Positions 1 to 7,146 of a stretch of 64,000 nucleotides of DNA are shown here, in pieces. The notes under the pieces are model-generated. The model did not search any database. It had not been told where the DNA came from and saw only the letters and a list, made by a program, of their open reading frames with translations. Source of the DNA: Arthrobacter frigidicola (GTDB lineage Bacteria; Actinomycetota; Actinomycetes; Actinomycetales; Micrococcaceae); the NCBI GenBank assembly GCA_003602285.1, contig QZVU01000003.1, positions 124,001 to 188,000 on the forward strand. Direction: 5' to 3'. The position numbers and the translations under genes were made by a program. The first letter of the stretch is position 1; every line of letters starts with the position of its first letter.

Positions 1-18
1 GAAGGTAAGAGTGGACAT
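1..18 (-). CDS. 2-oxoacid dehydrogenase E1 beta subunit, N-terminal 6 codons only
   Basis: The minus strand opens with ATG at 18-16 and encodes MSTLTF before running off the window edge. The start shares one base with the stop of the E1 alpha gene (TGATG), a common translational-coupling arrangement. E1 alpha and E1 beta of pyruvate or branched-chain 2-oxoacid dehydrogenases are usually adjacent in this order, and MSTLTF-like starts fit the beta subunit. Identity rests mainly on position, because only six residues are visible. Confidence 0.6.
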
Positions 19-1157
19 CAGGAGCTCCCGTCGGAGGATGCGCTGTCGGCAAAGGATGAAAGGTACCGCTCGTAATGGTCCTGCTGGCGGTCGAGCCAGG
101 AATTCGGGGTGCTGTAGACGTGCTTGAACACGTCCGACGGTGCCGGCTCGGGCATGCCCAGGCAGCCGGCGCGCAGTTCTGCGGCGACGGCGTCGGCCTT
201 GGCCTTCACGGCGGCAGTGAAGGCCTCGTCGAACAGACCTCGGGAGTCGAGGTGCGCCTCGAGGCGCTTCAGCGGGTCCTTCGCCGCCCAGTCCTCGAGC
301 TCGTTGGCGTCGCGGTACCGGGTGGGGTCGTCCGCGGTGGTGTGCGGGCCCATCCGGTAGGTGACCGCCTCGATGAAGGTCGGGCCGCCGCCGGAGCGTG
401 CCCGGGCGAGGGCCTGACGGGTGACGGCGAGGCAGGCGAGCACGTCGTTGCCGTCAACCCGCACGGACGGGATGCCGAAGCCGGGGGCGCGGTTGGCAAT
501 CGGCACGTGGGCCTGGAGACCGACCGGCTCGGAGATGGCCCAGTGGTTGTTCTGGCAGAAAAAGATGACCGGGGCCTGGAAGCTCGCTGCGAAGACCATC
601 GCCTCGTTGACGTCGCCCTGGCTGGTGGCGCCGTCGCCGAAGTAGGTGACTGCCACGGCGTCGTCGCCGTCGTTGAGGACGCCCATCGCGTAGCCAGTGG
701 CGTGGAGGGTCTGCGCTCCGATGATGACCTGGGGCGTGGCCATATTGATGGCGAAGGGGTCCCAGCCGGAGGAGGCGTTGCCGCGCCAGACGCGCAGGAT
801 GTCGGTGAGGTCCACTCCCCTGCAGTAGGCGACGGCGTTCTCGCGGTAACTCGAGAAGACGAAGTCGTCGCTGCGCAGCGCGCGGCCCGAGCCGATCTGC
901 GCCGCCTCCTGACCGAGCAGCGGCGGCCAGAGGGCCAGTTCACCCTGGCGCTGGAGCGCCGTGGCCTCCGAATCGATCCTGCGGACGACGACCATGTCCT
1001 CGTAGAGGCCCTGCAGCGCCGCGCCGTCGATGTCGGCGACCAGCGCGTCGTAGGCCGGTTCCGGAACGCGGACGCCGTCGGCGGTGATCAGCTGGATGAG
1101 TCCGGAGCCTGGCTCCCCCGGGCCACCGGGAACGGATTCGATGTTTTTCAGGGCCAC
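18..1157 (-). CDS. pdhA: Thiamine-dependent 2-oxoacid dehydrogenase E1 alpha subunit (PdhA/BkdA type)
   Basis: 379 aa, full length for the heterotetrameric E1 alpha family. It decarboxylates pyruvate or branched-chain 2-oxoacids on thiamine diphosphate and, with E1 beta, passes the acyl group to E2 lipoate. The thiamine-Mg motif is visible: GDG at about residues 174-176 through to CQNN at 201-204. The phosphorylation-loop-like segment YRMGPHTTADDPTRYR near residue 270 is also typical. The start is GTG with a weak upstream GAAG. It is first in an operon with E1 beta, divergent from an Lrp/AsnC regulator; that neighbour favours branched-chain oxoacids over pyruvate, but the substrate cannot be settled from sequence alone. 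Confidence 0.9.
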   Translation of the reverse strand: MALKNIESVPGGPGEPGSGLIQLITADGVRVPEPAYDALVADIDGAALQGLYEDMVVVRRIDSEATALQRQGELALWPPLLGQEAAQIGSGRALRSDDFVFSSYRENAVAYCRGVDLTDILRVWRGNASSGWDPFAINMATPQVIIGAQTLHATGYAMGVLNDGDDAVAVTYFGDGATSQGDVNEAMVFAASFQAPVIFFCQNNHWAISEPVGLQAHVPIANRAPGFGIPSVRVDGNDVLACLAVTRQALARARSGGGPTFIEAVTYRMGPHTTADDPTRYRDANELEDWAAKDPLKRLEAHLDSRGLFDEAFTAAVKAKADAVAAELRAGCLGMPEPAPSDVFKHVYSTPNSWLDRQQDHYERYLSSFADSASSDGSS

Positions 1158-1242
1158 AATTGCACTTCGCCTTCACTGTCAGGCCGGTCCGTCCGCGGCG
1201 CCGCAGCACCTCCAGGACACCCCGGGCGCCATTACCCGAAGT

Positions 1243-1271
1243 ACCTGTGACACTACTCACACACCACAGGT
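1243..1271. promoter_or_regulatory. Inverted repeat ACCTGTG-N15-CACAGGT in the divergent E1/Lrp intergenic region
   Basis: Perfect 7-bp arms at 1243-1249 and 1265-1271, centred about 100 bp upstream of the E1 alpha start and 75 bp upstream of the Lrp/AsnC start. Position and symmetry suit an operator for the adjacent regulator; function is inferred. Confidence 0.4.
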
Positions 1272-1295
1272 GGCACAACCGAAATGTTGTTCACT

Positions 1296-1308
1296 GAGCA
1301 TTATGCTC
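1296..1308. promoter_or_regulatory. Palindrome GAGCATTATGCTC, candidate Lrp/AsnC operator
   Basis: A 13-bp palindrome (GAGCA-TTA-TGCTC) lies 38 bp upstream of the Lrp/AsnC ATG. Lrp-family regulators often bind short AT-centred palindromes next to their own gene and a divergent target operon. The AT-rich centre stands out against the GC-rich surroundings. Binding by this protein is inference. Confidence 0.4.
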
Positions 1309-1345
1309 TATTCCGCGCGGTCCGGGCGTGTTAGCGTTGCGCAGT

Positions 1346-1822
1346 ATGCAACCCCTTGATGGCACCGATCTCCGCCTGCTCCTCGCGATGGCCAAGGACC
1401 CCCGGCGGACCGTCGTCGCCCTTGCCGAAAAACTCGGCCTCTCCCGCAATACGGTGCAGGCACGCATGACCCGGCTTGAGCAGAAATCGGTCTTCCTCTC
1501 CTTCGAACGGCGCATCAATCCCGCCGCCCTGGGCTATCCCCTGATGGCCTTCATCCACGTGCATGTCCAGCAGCAGAAGCTTTCGGAAATCACCGCCAGG
1601 ATCAGCGAGATTCCGGAGGTGATCGAGGCGTACGGCCTCAGCGGGCAGGCCGACATCCTCGTGCGCGTCGTCTCGGCGGACGCCGAGGACCTGTTCCGGG
1701 TGAACGGGAAGATCCTCGCCTGTGACGGCGTCGAGCGCTGCGACACGTCCCTGGCGATGGGTGAACTCATTCCCTTCCGGGTCGAGCCCCTGCTGCACCG
1801 CGGGCCGCGGCAGCCGTCCTGA
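1346..1822 (+). CDS. Lrp/AsnC family transcriptional regulator
   Basis: 158 aa from ATG 1346; an in-frame GTG at 1328 would add six residues. Residues about 5-55 form the AsnC-type winged helix-turn-helix (LSRNTVQARMTRLEQ recognition helix). The rest is the RAM/AsnC ligand domain (FIHVHVQQQKLSEI, then GQADILVRVVSADAEDLF). Proteins of this size bind amino acids or related effectors and act as dimers to octamers. It diverges from the E1 alpha/beta operon with two palindromes between, so control of that operon, perhaps by branched-chain amino acids, is the natural inference. No strong Shine-Dalgarno precedes the ATG; a TAGCGT hexamer at 1332-1337 could be the -10 of a near-leaderless transcript. 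Confidence 0.88.
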   Translation: MQPLDGTDLRLLLAMAKDPRRTVVALAEKLGLSRNTVQARMTRLEQKSVFLSFERRINPAALGYPLMAFIHVHVQQQKLSEITARISEIPEVIEAYGLSGQADILVRVVSADAEDLFRVNGKILACDGVERCDTSLAMGELIPFRVEPLLHRGPRQPS

Positions 1823-1963
1823 CCAGCGCCCTGCTGGGGCACCTCAGCTCGGCTCCGGCGTTTTCCTTTTGGTTCGCCGCGCCCGGGGATAGGGTCGAAT
1901 TACCGCCGGATGCCGACTTGGGCACCGCACACTGACGGGACCGACTCTGCGAAGGAGTAGACC

Positions 1964-2236
1964 ATGGCCCACGAATCCGAAGAACCCTCAAGCCCGGTCC
2001 GTGACGGCCTCACTGAACCAACCACACCCCTGACCCGCGAACGGACCGAGCAGACGGCCCCTGGCGACGATGTGGATGGCTCCGCCAACCTCGACTTCAA
2101 CTTCAGCGGCGCCGATGAGTCCGGCCAGCCCGAGGAGGCTCCGGGGCTCAACGTCGCGGCCGGCCCCGCCGAGGAGGAGGACCGCGAGAAAACCGACGAG
2201 CGGGAACTGACCACGGACATCAGCCCCAGCGACTAG
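1964..2236 (+). CDS. Hypothetical small acidic protein
   Basis: 90 aa, ATG preceded by a good GAAGGAG ribosome site about 8 bases upstream. It is strongly acidic, rich in Glu, Asp, Pro and Ser, with no membrane segment or cysteine, and probably disordered. A segment near residue 43 (DLDFNFSG-like, SANLDFNFSGADESGQ) is the only moderately hydrophobic part. The family is not recognised. The clear ribosome site and the strong terminator just downstream at 2288-2324 support a real monocistronic gene. Confidence 0.6.
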   Translation: MAHESEEPSSPVRDGLTEPTTPLTRERTEQTAPGDDVDGSANLDFNFSGADESGQPEEAPGLNVAAGPAEEEDREKTDERELTTDISPSD

Positions 2237-2287
2237 CACGGAAACGGCACGGCACGGTTCGGCACGGCCGTTCCCGCCCGGACGCCG

Positions 2288-2324
2288 AAGGGCCGCAGCA
2301 CCGTTGACGGTACTGCGGCCCTTT
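2288..2324. terminator. Bidirectional intrinsic terminator
   Basis: GGGCCGCAG (2290-2298) pairs with CTGCGGCCC (2313-2321); ACCGT/ACGGT extends the stem inward after one mismatch. It is flanked by AA on the left and TTT on the right. It lies between convergent genes, the small acidic protein on plus and the symporter on minus. Confidence 0.75.
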
Positions 2325-2357
2325 GCCGTGCGGGTCGGGGAGGTCGGTTCCCGCGCC

Positions 2358-3995
2358 CTAGTGGTCGACCGCCTTTTCGGCGCCCACACCAGTGAGCGAG
2401 CGGACCTCCATCTCCGCCTGGACGAGGGGATCCTCGGTCCGCTTGGACAGTGTGGTCCCCAGCCAGCCGAGGAAGAAGGCCAGCGGAATCGACACGATGC
2501 CGGGGTTGTTGAGCGGGAAGATCGAGAAGTCCGCTCCCTTGATCATCGACGTCTCGCCGCCGGAGACGACCGGCGACAGCGCGATCAGCAGGATCGCCGA
2601 GCCCAGGCCGCCGTACATGCTCCACATGGCGCCCTGAGTGTTGAACTTCCGCCAGAACAGCGAGTAGAGGATGGTCGGCAGGTTCGCGCTCGCCGCGACG
2701 GCGAAGGCCAGGGCCACAAGGAACGCGACGTTCTGGCCCGAGGCACCGATGCCGCCCAGGATGGAGAGCAGGCCGATGACGACGACGGTGCGCCGTGCGA
2801 CCTTGACCTCGCCGTCCGGGTCGACCTTGCCGCGGCGGATGACGTTCGCGTAGATGTCGTGGGCGAACGAGGCCGCCGCGGTGATGGTCAGGCCTGCCAC
2901 CACGGCGAGGATCGTGGCGAACGCGACCGCGGAAATCAGTCCCAGCAGCAGCGGTCCGCCGAGCTCGAACGCGAGCAGCGGGGCCGCCGAGTTGACCGCG
3001 CCCGGCGCCGCAAGAATGCGCTCGGCACCGATCAGGGCGCTGGCGCCGTAGCCCAGCACGAGGGTGAACAGGTAGAACGCGCCGATGAGCCAGATGGCCC
3101 ACACCACCGAGCGGCGGGCCTCCTTGGCGGTCGGCACCGTGTAGAAGCGCATCAGGACGTGAGGCAGTGCCGCCGTGCCGAAGACGAGTGCGAGCGCCAG
3201 GGAGATGAAGTCGAGCCGGGTGGTGCCGGTCAGGCCGTACTGCAGGCCGGGGCTGGTGATCGCCGCGTTGCCCGAGGTCTCGACGGCCGCGCCGAGCAGG
3301 GTGGAGAAGTTGAAGTCGTGGATTGCGAGGACCCACACGGTCATGATGAACGCACCCGTGATGAGCAGGAACGCCTTGATGATCTGCACCCAGGTGGTGC
3401 CTTTCATGCCGCCGATCAGGACGTAAATGATCATCAGGATTCCGACGACGGCGATCACCAGGGACTGGCCGACGCGGTCGTCGATGCCCAGCAGCAGGGA
3501 GACGAGGCCGCCGGCGCCGGCCATCTGGGCCAGCAGGTAGAAGAAGCACACGGCCAGCGTGGTGATGGCTGCCGCGATGCGGACCGGTCGCTGCTGGAGG
3601 CGGAAGGAGAGGACATCGGCCATGGTGAACTTGCCGGTGTTGCGCAGCAGCTCCGCAACGAGCAGCAGGGCCACGAGCCAGGCGACGAGGAAGCCGATGG
3701 AGTAGAGGAACCCGTCATAGCCGTTGATGGCGATGGCACCGACAATGCCCAGGAAGGAGGCTGCGGAGAGGTAGTCCCCCGCGATCGCCGTCCCGTTCTG
3801 CGGGCCCGTGAAGGAGCGGCCGGCGGCGTAGTAGTCGGCCGCTGTCTTGTTGTTGCGGCTGGCCCGCAGCACGATCACCAGCGTGATCGCTACAAACAGG
3901 CCGAAAATCGTGATGTTCAGCCAGGGCTCGCCGACGCGGGTCGACTCGGTGGTCTGCAGGGGCAGGAACGGACCTGCGGTGAGGGGACTGATCAT
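2358..3995 (-). CDS. Sodium:solute symporter, cation/acetate (ActP/MctC-like) type
   Basis: 545 aa integral membrane protein with about 13 hydrophobic segments, typical of SSS-family acetate and monocarboxylate symporters. Family marks include DYYAAGRSFTGPQNGTAIAG and DYLSAASFLG near residues 53-80, and GTAALPHVLMRFYTVP in the middle. It would import acetate, pyruvate or another short carboxylate with Na+ or H+. It overlaps the upstream DUF485 gene by 4 bp (ATGA), the standard pairing for ActP-type carriers. A divergent LytS/LytTR system lies next to it and may control it. The exact substrate cannot be read from the sequence. Confidence 0.9.
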   Translation of the reverse strand: MISPLTAGPFLPLQTTESTRVGEPWLNITIFGLFVAITLVIVLRASRNNKTAADYYAAGRSFTGPQNGTAIAGDYLSAASFLGIVGAIAINGYDGFLYSIGFLVAWLVALLLVAELLRNTGKFTMADVLSFRLQQRPVRIAAAITTLAVCFFYLLAQMAGAGGLVSLLLGIDDRVGQSLVIAVVGILMIIYVLIGGMKGTTWVQIIKAFLLITGAFIMTVWVLAIHDFNFSTLLGAAVETSGNAAITSPGLQYGLTGTTRLDFISLALALVFGTAALPHVLMRFYTVPTAKEARRSVVWAIWLIGAFYLFTLVLGYGASALIGAERILAAPGAVNSAAPLLAFELGGPLLLGLISAVAFATILAVVAGLTITAAASFAHDIYANVIRRGKVDPDGEVKVARRTVVVIGLLSILGGIGASGQNVAFLVALAFAVAASANLPTILYSLFWRKFNTQGAMWSMYGGLGSAILLIALSPVVSGGETSMIKGADFSIFPLNNPGIVSIPLAFFLGWLGTTLSKRTEDPLVQAEMEVRSLTGVGAEKAVDH

Positions 3996-4477
3996 TTCTT
4001 CCCGCCTGTCGGATCGCTGAATGCTTCGGGGGCGGCACTCTCAAGCTCGTGCCGGAGGTTGGCCGCGATGGGATCGAGACGCCGGTTGGCGTAGCTGACG
4101 TACCACATGGTGATCGCGAACGTGCTGACGAACTGCGCCAGCCCGAGGAGGATGCCGATATTGACGTTGCCGAAGACCGGGGTGGCCATGAACTCGTGGG
4201 CGTAGTCGGCCAGCAGCACGTAGGCGAAGTACCACAGCAGGAACGCCACTGCCATGGGGAAGACGAAGCTGCGGTGCCGCTTGCGCAGTTCGCGGAACTG
4301 CTCGGCCTCCTGGACCTCCGTGAAGTCGACGGCGGGCCGGGCGGCCGTCCCCGCGGTGTGTGCACCGGCCGCCGGGGCCGCCTGGTGTGCCGGGACGCCG
4401 TCGGTCCGGCCGGTTCCCGGAGTTCCGCCGTCGGGGCCCGGCGATCCCCCGTCCGGTTCGATTGGGTGCGAACCCAT
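3992..4477 (-). CDS. DUF485 (YjcH-like) membrane protein, symporter companion
   Basis: 161 aa from ATG 4477, chosen because GGAGGA lies 5-6 bases upstream; a longer reading frame to 4555 lacks such a site. The N-terminal 55 residues are Pro/Gly/Thr-rich and probably disordered. Residues about 85-150 hold the DUF485 core with two helices (FLLWYFAYVLLADYA; then GILLGLAQFVSTFAITMWYV). DUF485 proteins are encoded directly upstream of ActP-type symporters, as yjcH is with actP in E. coli; their role is not firmly known but is probably carrier assembly or stability. The 4-bp overlap with the symporter implies coupled translation. Confidence 0.85.
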   Translation of the reverse strand: MGSHPIEPDGGSPGPDGGTPGTGRTDGVPAHQAAPAAGAHTAGTAARPAVDFTEVQEAEQFRELRKRHRSFVFPMAVAFLLWYFAYVLLADYAHEFMATPVFGNVNIGILLGLAQFVSTFAITMWYVSYANRRLDPIAANLRHELESAAPEAFSDPTGGKK

Positions 4478-4782
4478 TGTTCCTCCTCTGCTTGGACTTT
4501 TCCCTGCGGTGCCGGCGGCAGTGCCGGGCAGGGTCGACCTGCGATGTGACTTCACTCACTCTCACTCGTGCCGAGGCGCTTTTCCAGCGCTGCGCAATAG
4601 TCCCGCGCCCAACGGGCGGCGCGCTGCGCCGAACGGTCAGGCCGGATGCCTGGGCTGGCCCCGCCAAGGCGGGGAGGTCAAGCCGGGCTGCCAGACAGGG
4701 AGGCCAGCCAGGGAGGCCAGGGCGGCGGCGGAGCAGCGGCGTCCCCGCCGCCTGTCGTGAACCGAGCCGATACTGTAGAGCC
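4478..4782. other. Divergent intergenic region between DUF485/symporter and LytS genes
   Basis: About 305 bp with no credible gene. It should hold promoters in both directions. A TACTGT hexamer at 4771-4776 ends seven bases before the lytS-like ATG, so the kinase mRNA may be leaderless. A CACTCA/CACTCT/CACTCG direct-repeat cluster near 4553-4570 is a possible response-regulator site, because LytTR domains bind short direct repeats; this is inference. Confidence 0.4.
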
Positions 4783-5970
4783 ATGGTCAGCCCCGCCGTC
4801 GACACCGCCCTGGTGTTCGCCGTCGCCGCCATCACCCTGGCGGTCGTCGGTTCGGTCGGATTCAGGCTGTCCCGCTCCTTCCGGGACCTCGGATCCGACG
4901 CCGACCGCGCCACGTACACCACCCTCCACACCGCGGCGCTCGCCTCCGAGCACCTGCGGGAGGGATTGACCCCGGCGGGGGCCTCCAAGGCGAGCCGCCA
5001 TCTCCGCGGCCTGCTGCGGTGCGACACCCTGATGATCACCGACGAGGCGGCCGTGCTCGGCTGGGACGGCGCTCGTACTCTTCCGGCCGGGGTGATGGAC
5101 GCGATCGGCGGATCTCTGGCGAATGGTCGCACGCAGATCGTGCGCCGGCCCCAGCTGGAGCAGGCGGGCATCACCGGCCTGGGTGAGCTCGTCGTCGCGC
5201 CGGTCCGGGTGGACCAGCGGGTGGTGGGGACCGTCGGCGCCTTTGCCGCAGAGGCCAATGCCGGTCTGGTACGCGCGACGAACGAACTGGCCGGCTGGGT
5301 CTCGACGCAGGTCGAGCTGGCGGAGCTCGACTCCTCCCGCCGGCTGCTGATCGAGGCCGAGGTGCGGGCGCTGCGCGCCCAGATCAGCCCGCACTTCATC
5401 TACAACTCACTCAACGCCATCGCCTCGTTCATCAACACGGACCCGCAGCGCGCCCGCGACCTCGTCGTCGAGTTCGCCGACTTCACCCGGTACTCCTTCC
5501 GGCGCCACGGCGACTTCACCACCGTGGCCGAGGAACTCCAGAGCATCGACCGGTACCTGCTCCTCGAGCGCGCCCGCTTCGGTGACCGGCTGAAGGTCCG
5601 GCTCGAGATCGGCCCGGAGGTATTGGGCACCGTCATCCCGTTCCTGAGCCTTCAGCCGCTCGTCGAGAACGCGGTGCGCCACGGCCTCGAGTCGAAGGAA
5701 GGCACCGGGCACATCACCATCACCGCCCGCGACGCCGGGACCTTCGCGGAAGTCACCGTTGAGGACGACGGCGTGGGCATTGAGCCCGACCACCTCCGCT
5801 CAGTCCTCGCCGGTCACGCCGACGGGGTGCACGTGGGCCTGCGGAACGTCGATTCGCGGCTGCGCCAGGTGTACGGCGACGACCACGGCCTGATCATCGA
5901 CACCGCCCCCGGCGCCGGGACCCTGATCACGCTGCGGGTCCCCAAATTCCAGCCCGGGAACCGCGCCTGA
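4783..5970 (+). CDS. LytS-family sensor histidine kinase
   Basis: 395 aa from ATG 4783. One N-terminal transmembrane segment (residues about 5-28) is followed by a GAF-like region to about residue 185. The His_kinase (LytS/YehU) domain carries ISPHFIYNSLNA with the phospho-acceptor His near residue 204. The ATP-binding region has PLVENAVRHGL near 290 and a DDGVGIEPDHL G-box. It should phosphorylate the LytTR regulator encoded 16 bp downstream. Family precedents BtsS and YpdA of E. coli sense pyruvate and control carboxylate carriers; the flanking symporters here suggest a similar role, not proven. No Shine-Dalgarno is visible; the TACTGT hexamer just upstream suggests leaderless translation. 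Confidence 0.9.
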   Translation: MVSPAVDTALVFAVAAITLAVVGSVGFRLSRSFRDLGSDADRATYTTLHTAALASEHLREGLTPAGASKASRHLRGLLRCDTLMITDEAAVLGWDGARTLPAGVMDAIGGSLANGRTQIVRRPQLEQAGITGLGELVVAPVRVDQRVVGTVGAFAAEANAGLVRATNELAGWVSTQVELAELDSSRRLLIEAEVRALRAQISPHFIYNSLNAIASFINTDPQRARDLVVEFADFTRYSFRRHGDFTTVAEELQSIDRYLLLERARFGDRLKVRLEIGPEVLGTVIPFLSLQPLVENAVRHGLESKEGTGHITITARDAGTFAEVTVEDDGVGIEPDHLRSVLAGHADGVHVGLRNVDSRLRQVYGDDHGLIIDTAPGAGTLITLRVPKFQPGNRA

Positions 5971-5986
5971 GCGTACGCTAGGGACC

Positions 5987-6706
5987 ATGGTCAATGTGGT
6001 CATCGCCGACGATGAGCTTCCGGCAGTGGAGGAGCTCGCCTTCCTGCTCTCCCAGGACAGCAGGGTCCGGACCATCCACCGCGCCTCAAGCGGCGCCGAG
6101 GTGCTGGCCACCCTTGAACAGTCCGACGTCGACGCCCTGTTCCTCGACATCCACATGCCGGCCGTGTCCGGACTCGATATCGCGCGCTCGATCGCCGCCC
6201 TCGACCGGCCGCCCGCCGTCGTGTTTGTCACCGCCGACGAGGACCGCGCCCTTGAGGCATTCGACCTGCGGGCCGTCGACTACCTGCTGAAGCCGGTGCG
6301 CCGGGAGCGGCTGTCCGAATCGGTCCGGCGCATCTGCGAGCTCGCCGAAGGCAGCGCTGCGGCACCGGAGGTGATTACCGTCGACCAGGGCGGGATCAGC
6401 CGGCGGATCCGCCGCGATGAGGTCCGCTACGTCCAGGCGCAGGGCGACTACGCCCGGCTCCACACCGCCGGGGCGAGCTACCTGATCCGCATTCCCCTGA
6501 ACGATCTGGAACGGCAGTGGGCCGACGCCGGCTTCCTGCGCATCCACAGGTCCTACCTCGTGGCCATGGACCAGGTGCGCCTGGTGCGCCTCGGCGCGGG
6601 ACGCCCCAGCGTGACCGTCGGCGACGCCGAACTGCCGGTGAGCCGCAGGCACCTGCCCGGGGTGCGCGAGCAGCTCGAGGCGACGCGCCTGCGGCCCGGC
6701 CACTAG
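5987..6706 (+). CDS. LytTR-family response regulator
   Basis: 239 aa. The receiver domain spans residues 1-120 with acidic pocket DDE at 8-10, phospho-acceptor Asp54 in FLDIHMP, and conserved Lys in YLLKPVRR near 98. The C-terminal LytTR DNA-binding domain covers about 130-235, including IRRDEVRYVQAQGDYARL and FLRIHRSYLVAM. It is the cognate partner of the LytS kinase 16 bp upstream. It probably activates one or both neighbouring symporter operons when the kinase senses an external carboxylate; this target assignment is inference from gene order. Confidence 0.92.
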   Translation: MVNVVIADDELPAVEELAFLLSQDSRVRTIHRASSGAEVLATLEQSDVDALFLDIHMPAVSGLDIARSIAALDRPPAVVFVTADEDRALEAFDLRAVDYLLKPVRRERLSESVRRICELAEGSAAAPEVITVDQGGISRRIRRDEVRYVQAQGDYARLHTAGASYLIRIPLNDLERQWADAGFLRIHRSYLVAMDQVRLVRLGAGRPSVTVGDAELPVSRRHLPGVREQLEATRLRPGH

Positions 6707-6717
6707 GCCGCCCCGCC

Positions 6718-7146
6718 ATGACCACCCCCGAGCCGCTCCGGCCGCCCCCTGCCCCCGACTCCGGGCGCCCCGACTCCGGACCCCCTGCCCGGGTGCGGGT
6801 CACGGCGCCGCGCACCAGCGCGAGGCCCAGTACCGGGACCTACCCGGTGACCCGTGAGATGGCCGAACACTCGGCGGTCGGCGAGGTCTTCGTCGGCTCC
6901 CTCATCCGGTCCCAGCTGCGCCTGGCGCTCGTGGTCGCCGGCGGGTTCCTCATTATCCTGATCGGCATCCCGGTCCTGCTCGGGCTGTTCCCCTCGATCC
7001 GGGAGGTCACCGTGTTCACCGTGCCCGTACCCTGGCTGCTGCTCGGCCTCGGGGTCTACCCGCTGTCCATCGCCTGCGCGGCGCTCTACGTGCGCAGCGC
7101 CTCACGCAACGAGAAGCGGTTCCAGGACTTGATCGATGAGGGCTGA
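6718..7146 (+). CDS. Small two-helix membrane protein preceding a symporter (DUF485-like role)
   Basis: 142 aa from ATG 6718, 11 bp after the LytTR stop. Residues 1-45 are Pro/Ser/Arg-rich. Two strong hydrophobic segments follow (about 68-92 and 102-125), separated by a short loop; the C-terminus is charged (RNEKRFQDLIDEG). It overlaps the start of the next symporter gene by 11 bp. Size, topology and position match DUF485 proteins, although the usual DUF485 sequence signature is weak. A role as companion subunit of the downstream carrier is inferred. Confidence 0.75.
   Translation: MTTPEPLRPPPAPDSGRPDSGPPARVRVTAPRTSARPSTGTYPVTREMAEHSAVGEVFVGSLIRSQLRLALVVAGGFLIILIGIPVLLGLFPSIREVTVFTVPVPWLLLGLGVYPLSIACAALYVRSASRNEKRFQDLIDEG

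Noticed and set aside
2304-4094. Open frame of 596 codons on the plus strand
   Set aside because: Antisense to the SSS symporter; composition dominated by Arg, Asp, Gln and Gly, typical of shadow frames.
3992-5399. Open frame of 452 codons on minus from 4041 to 5399
   Set aside because: Antisense to the LytS kinase and out of frame with DUF485; no domain.
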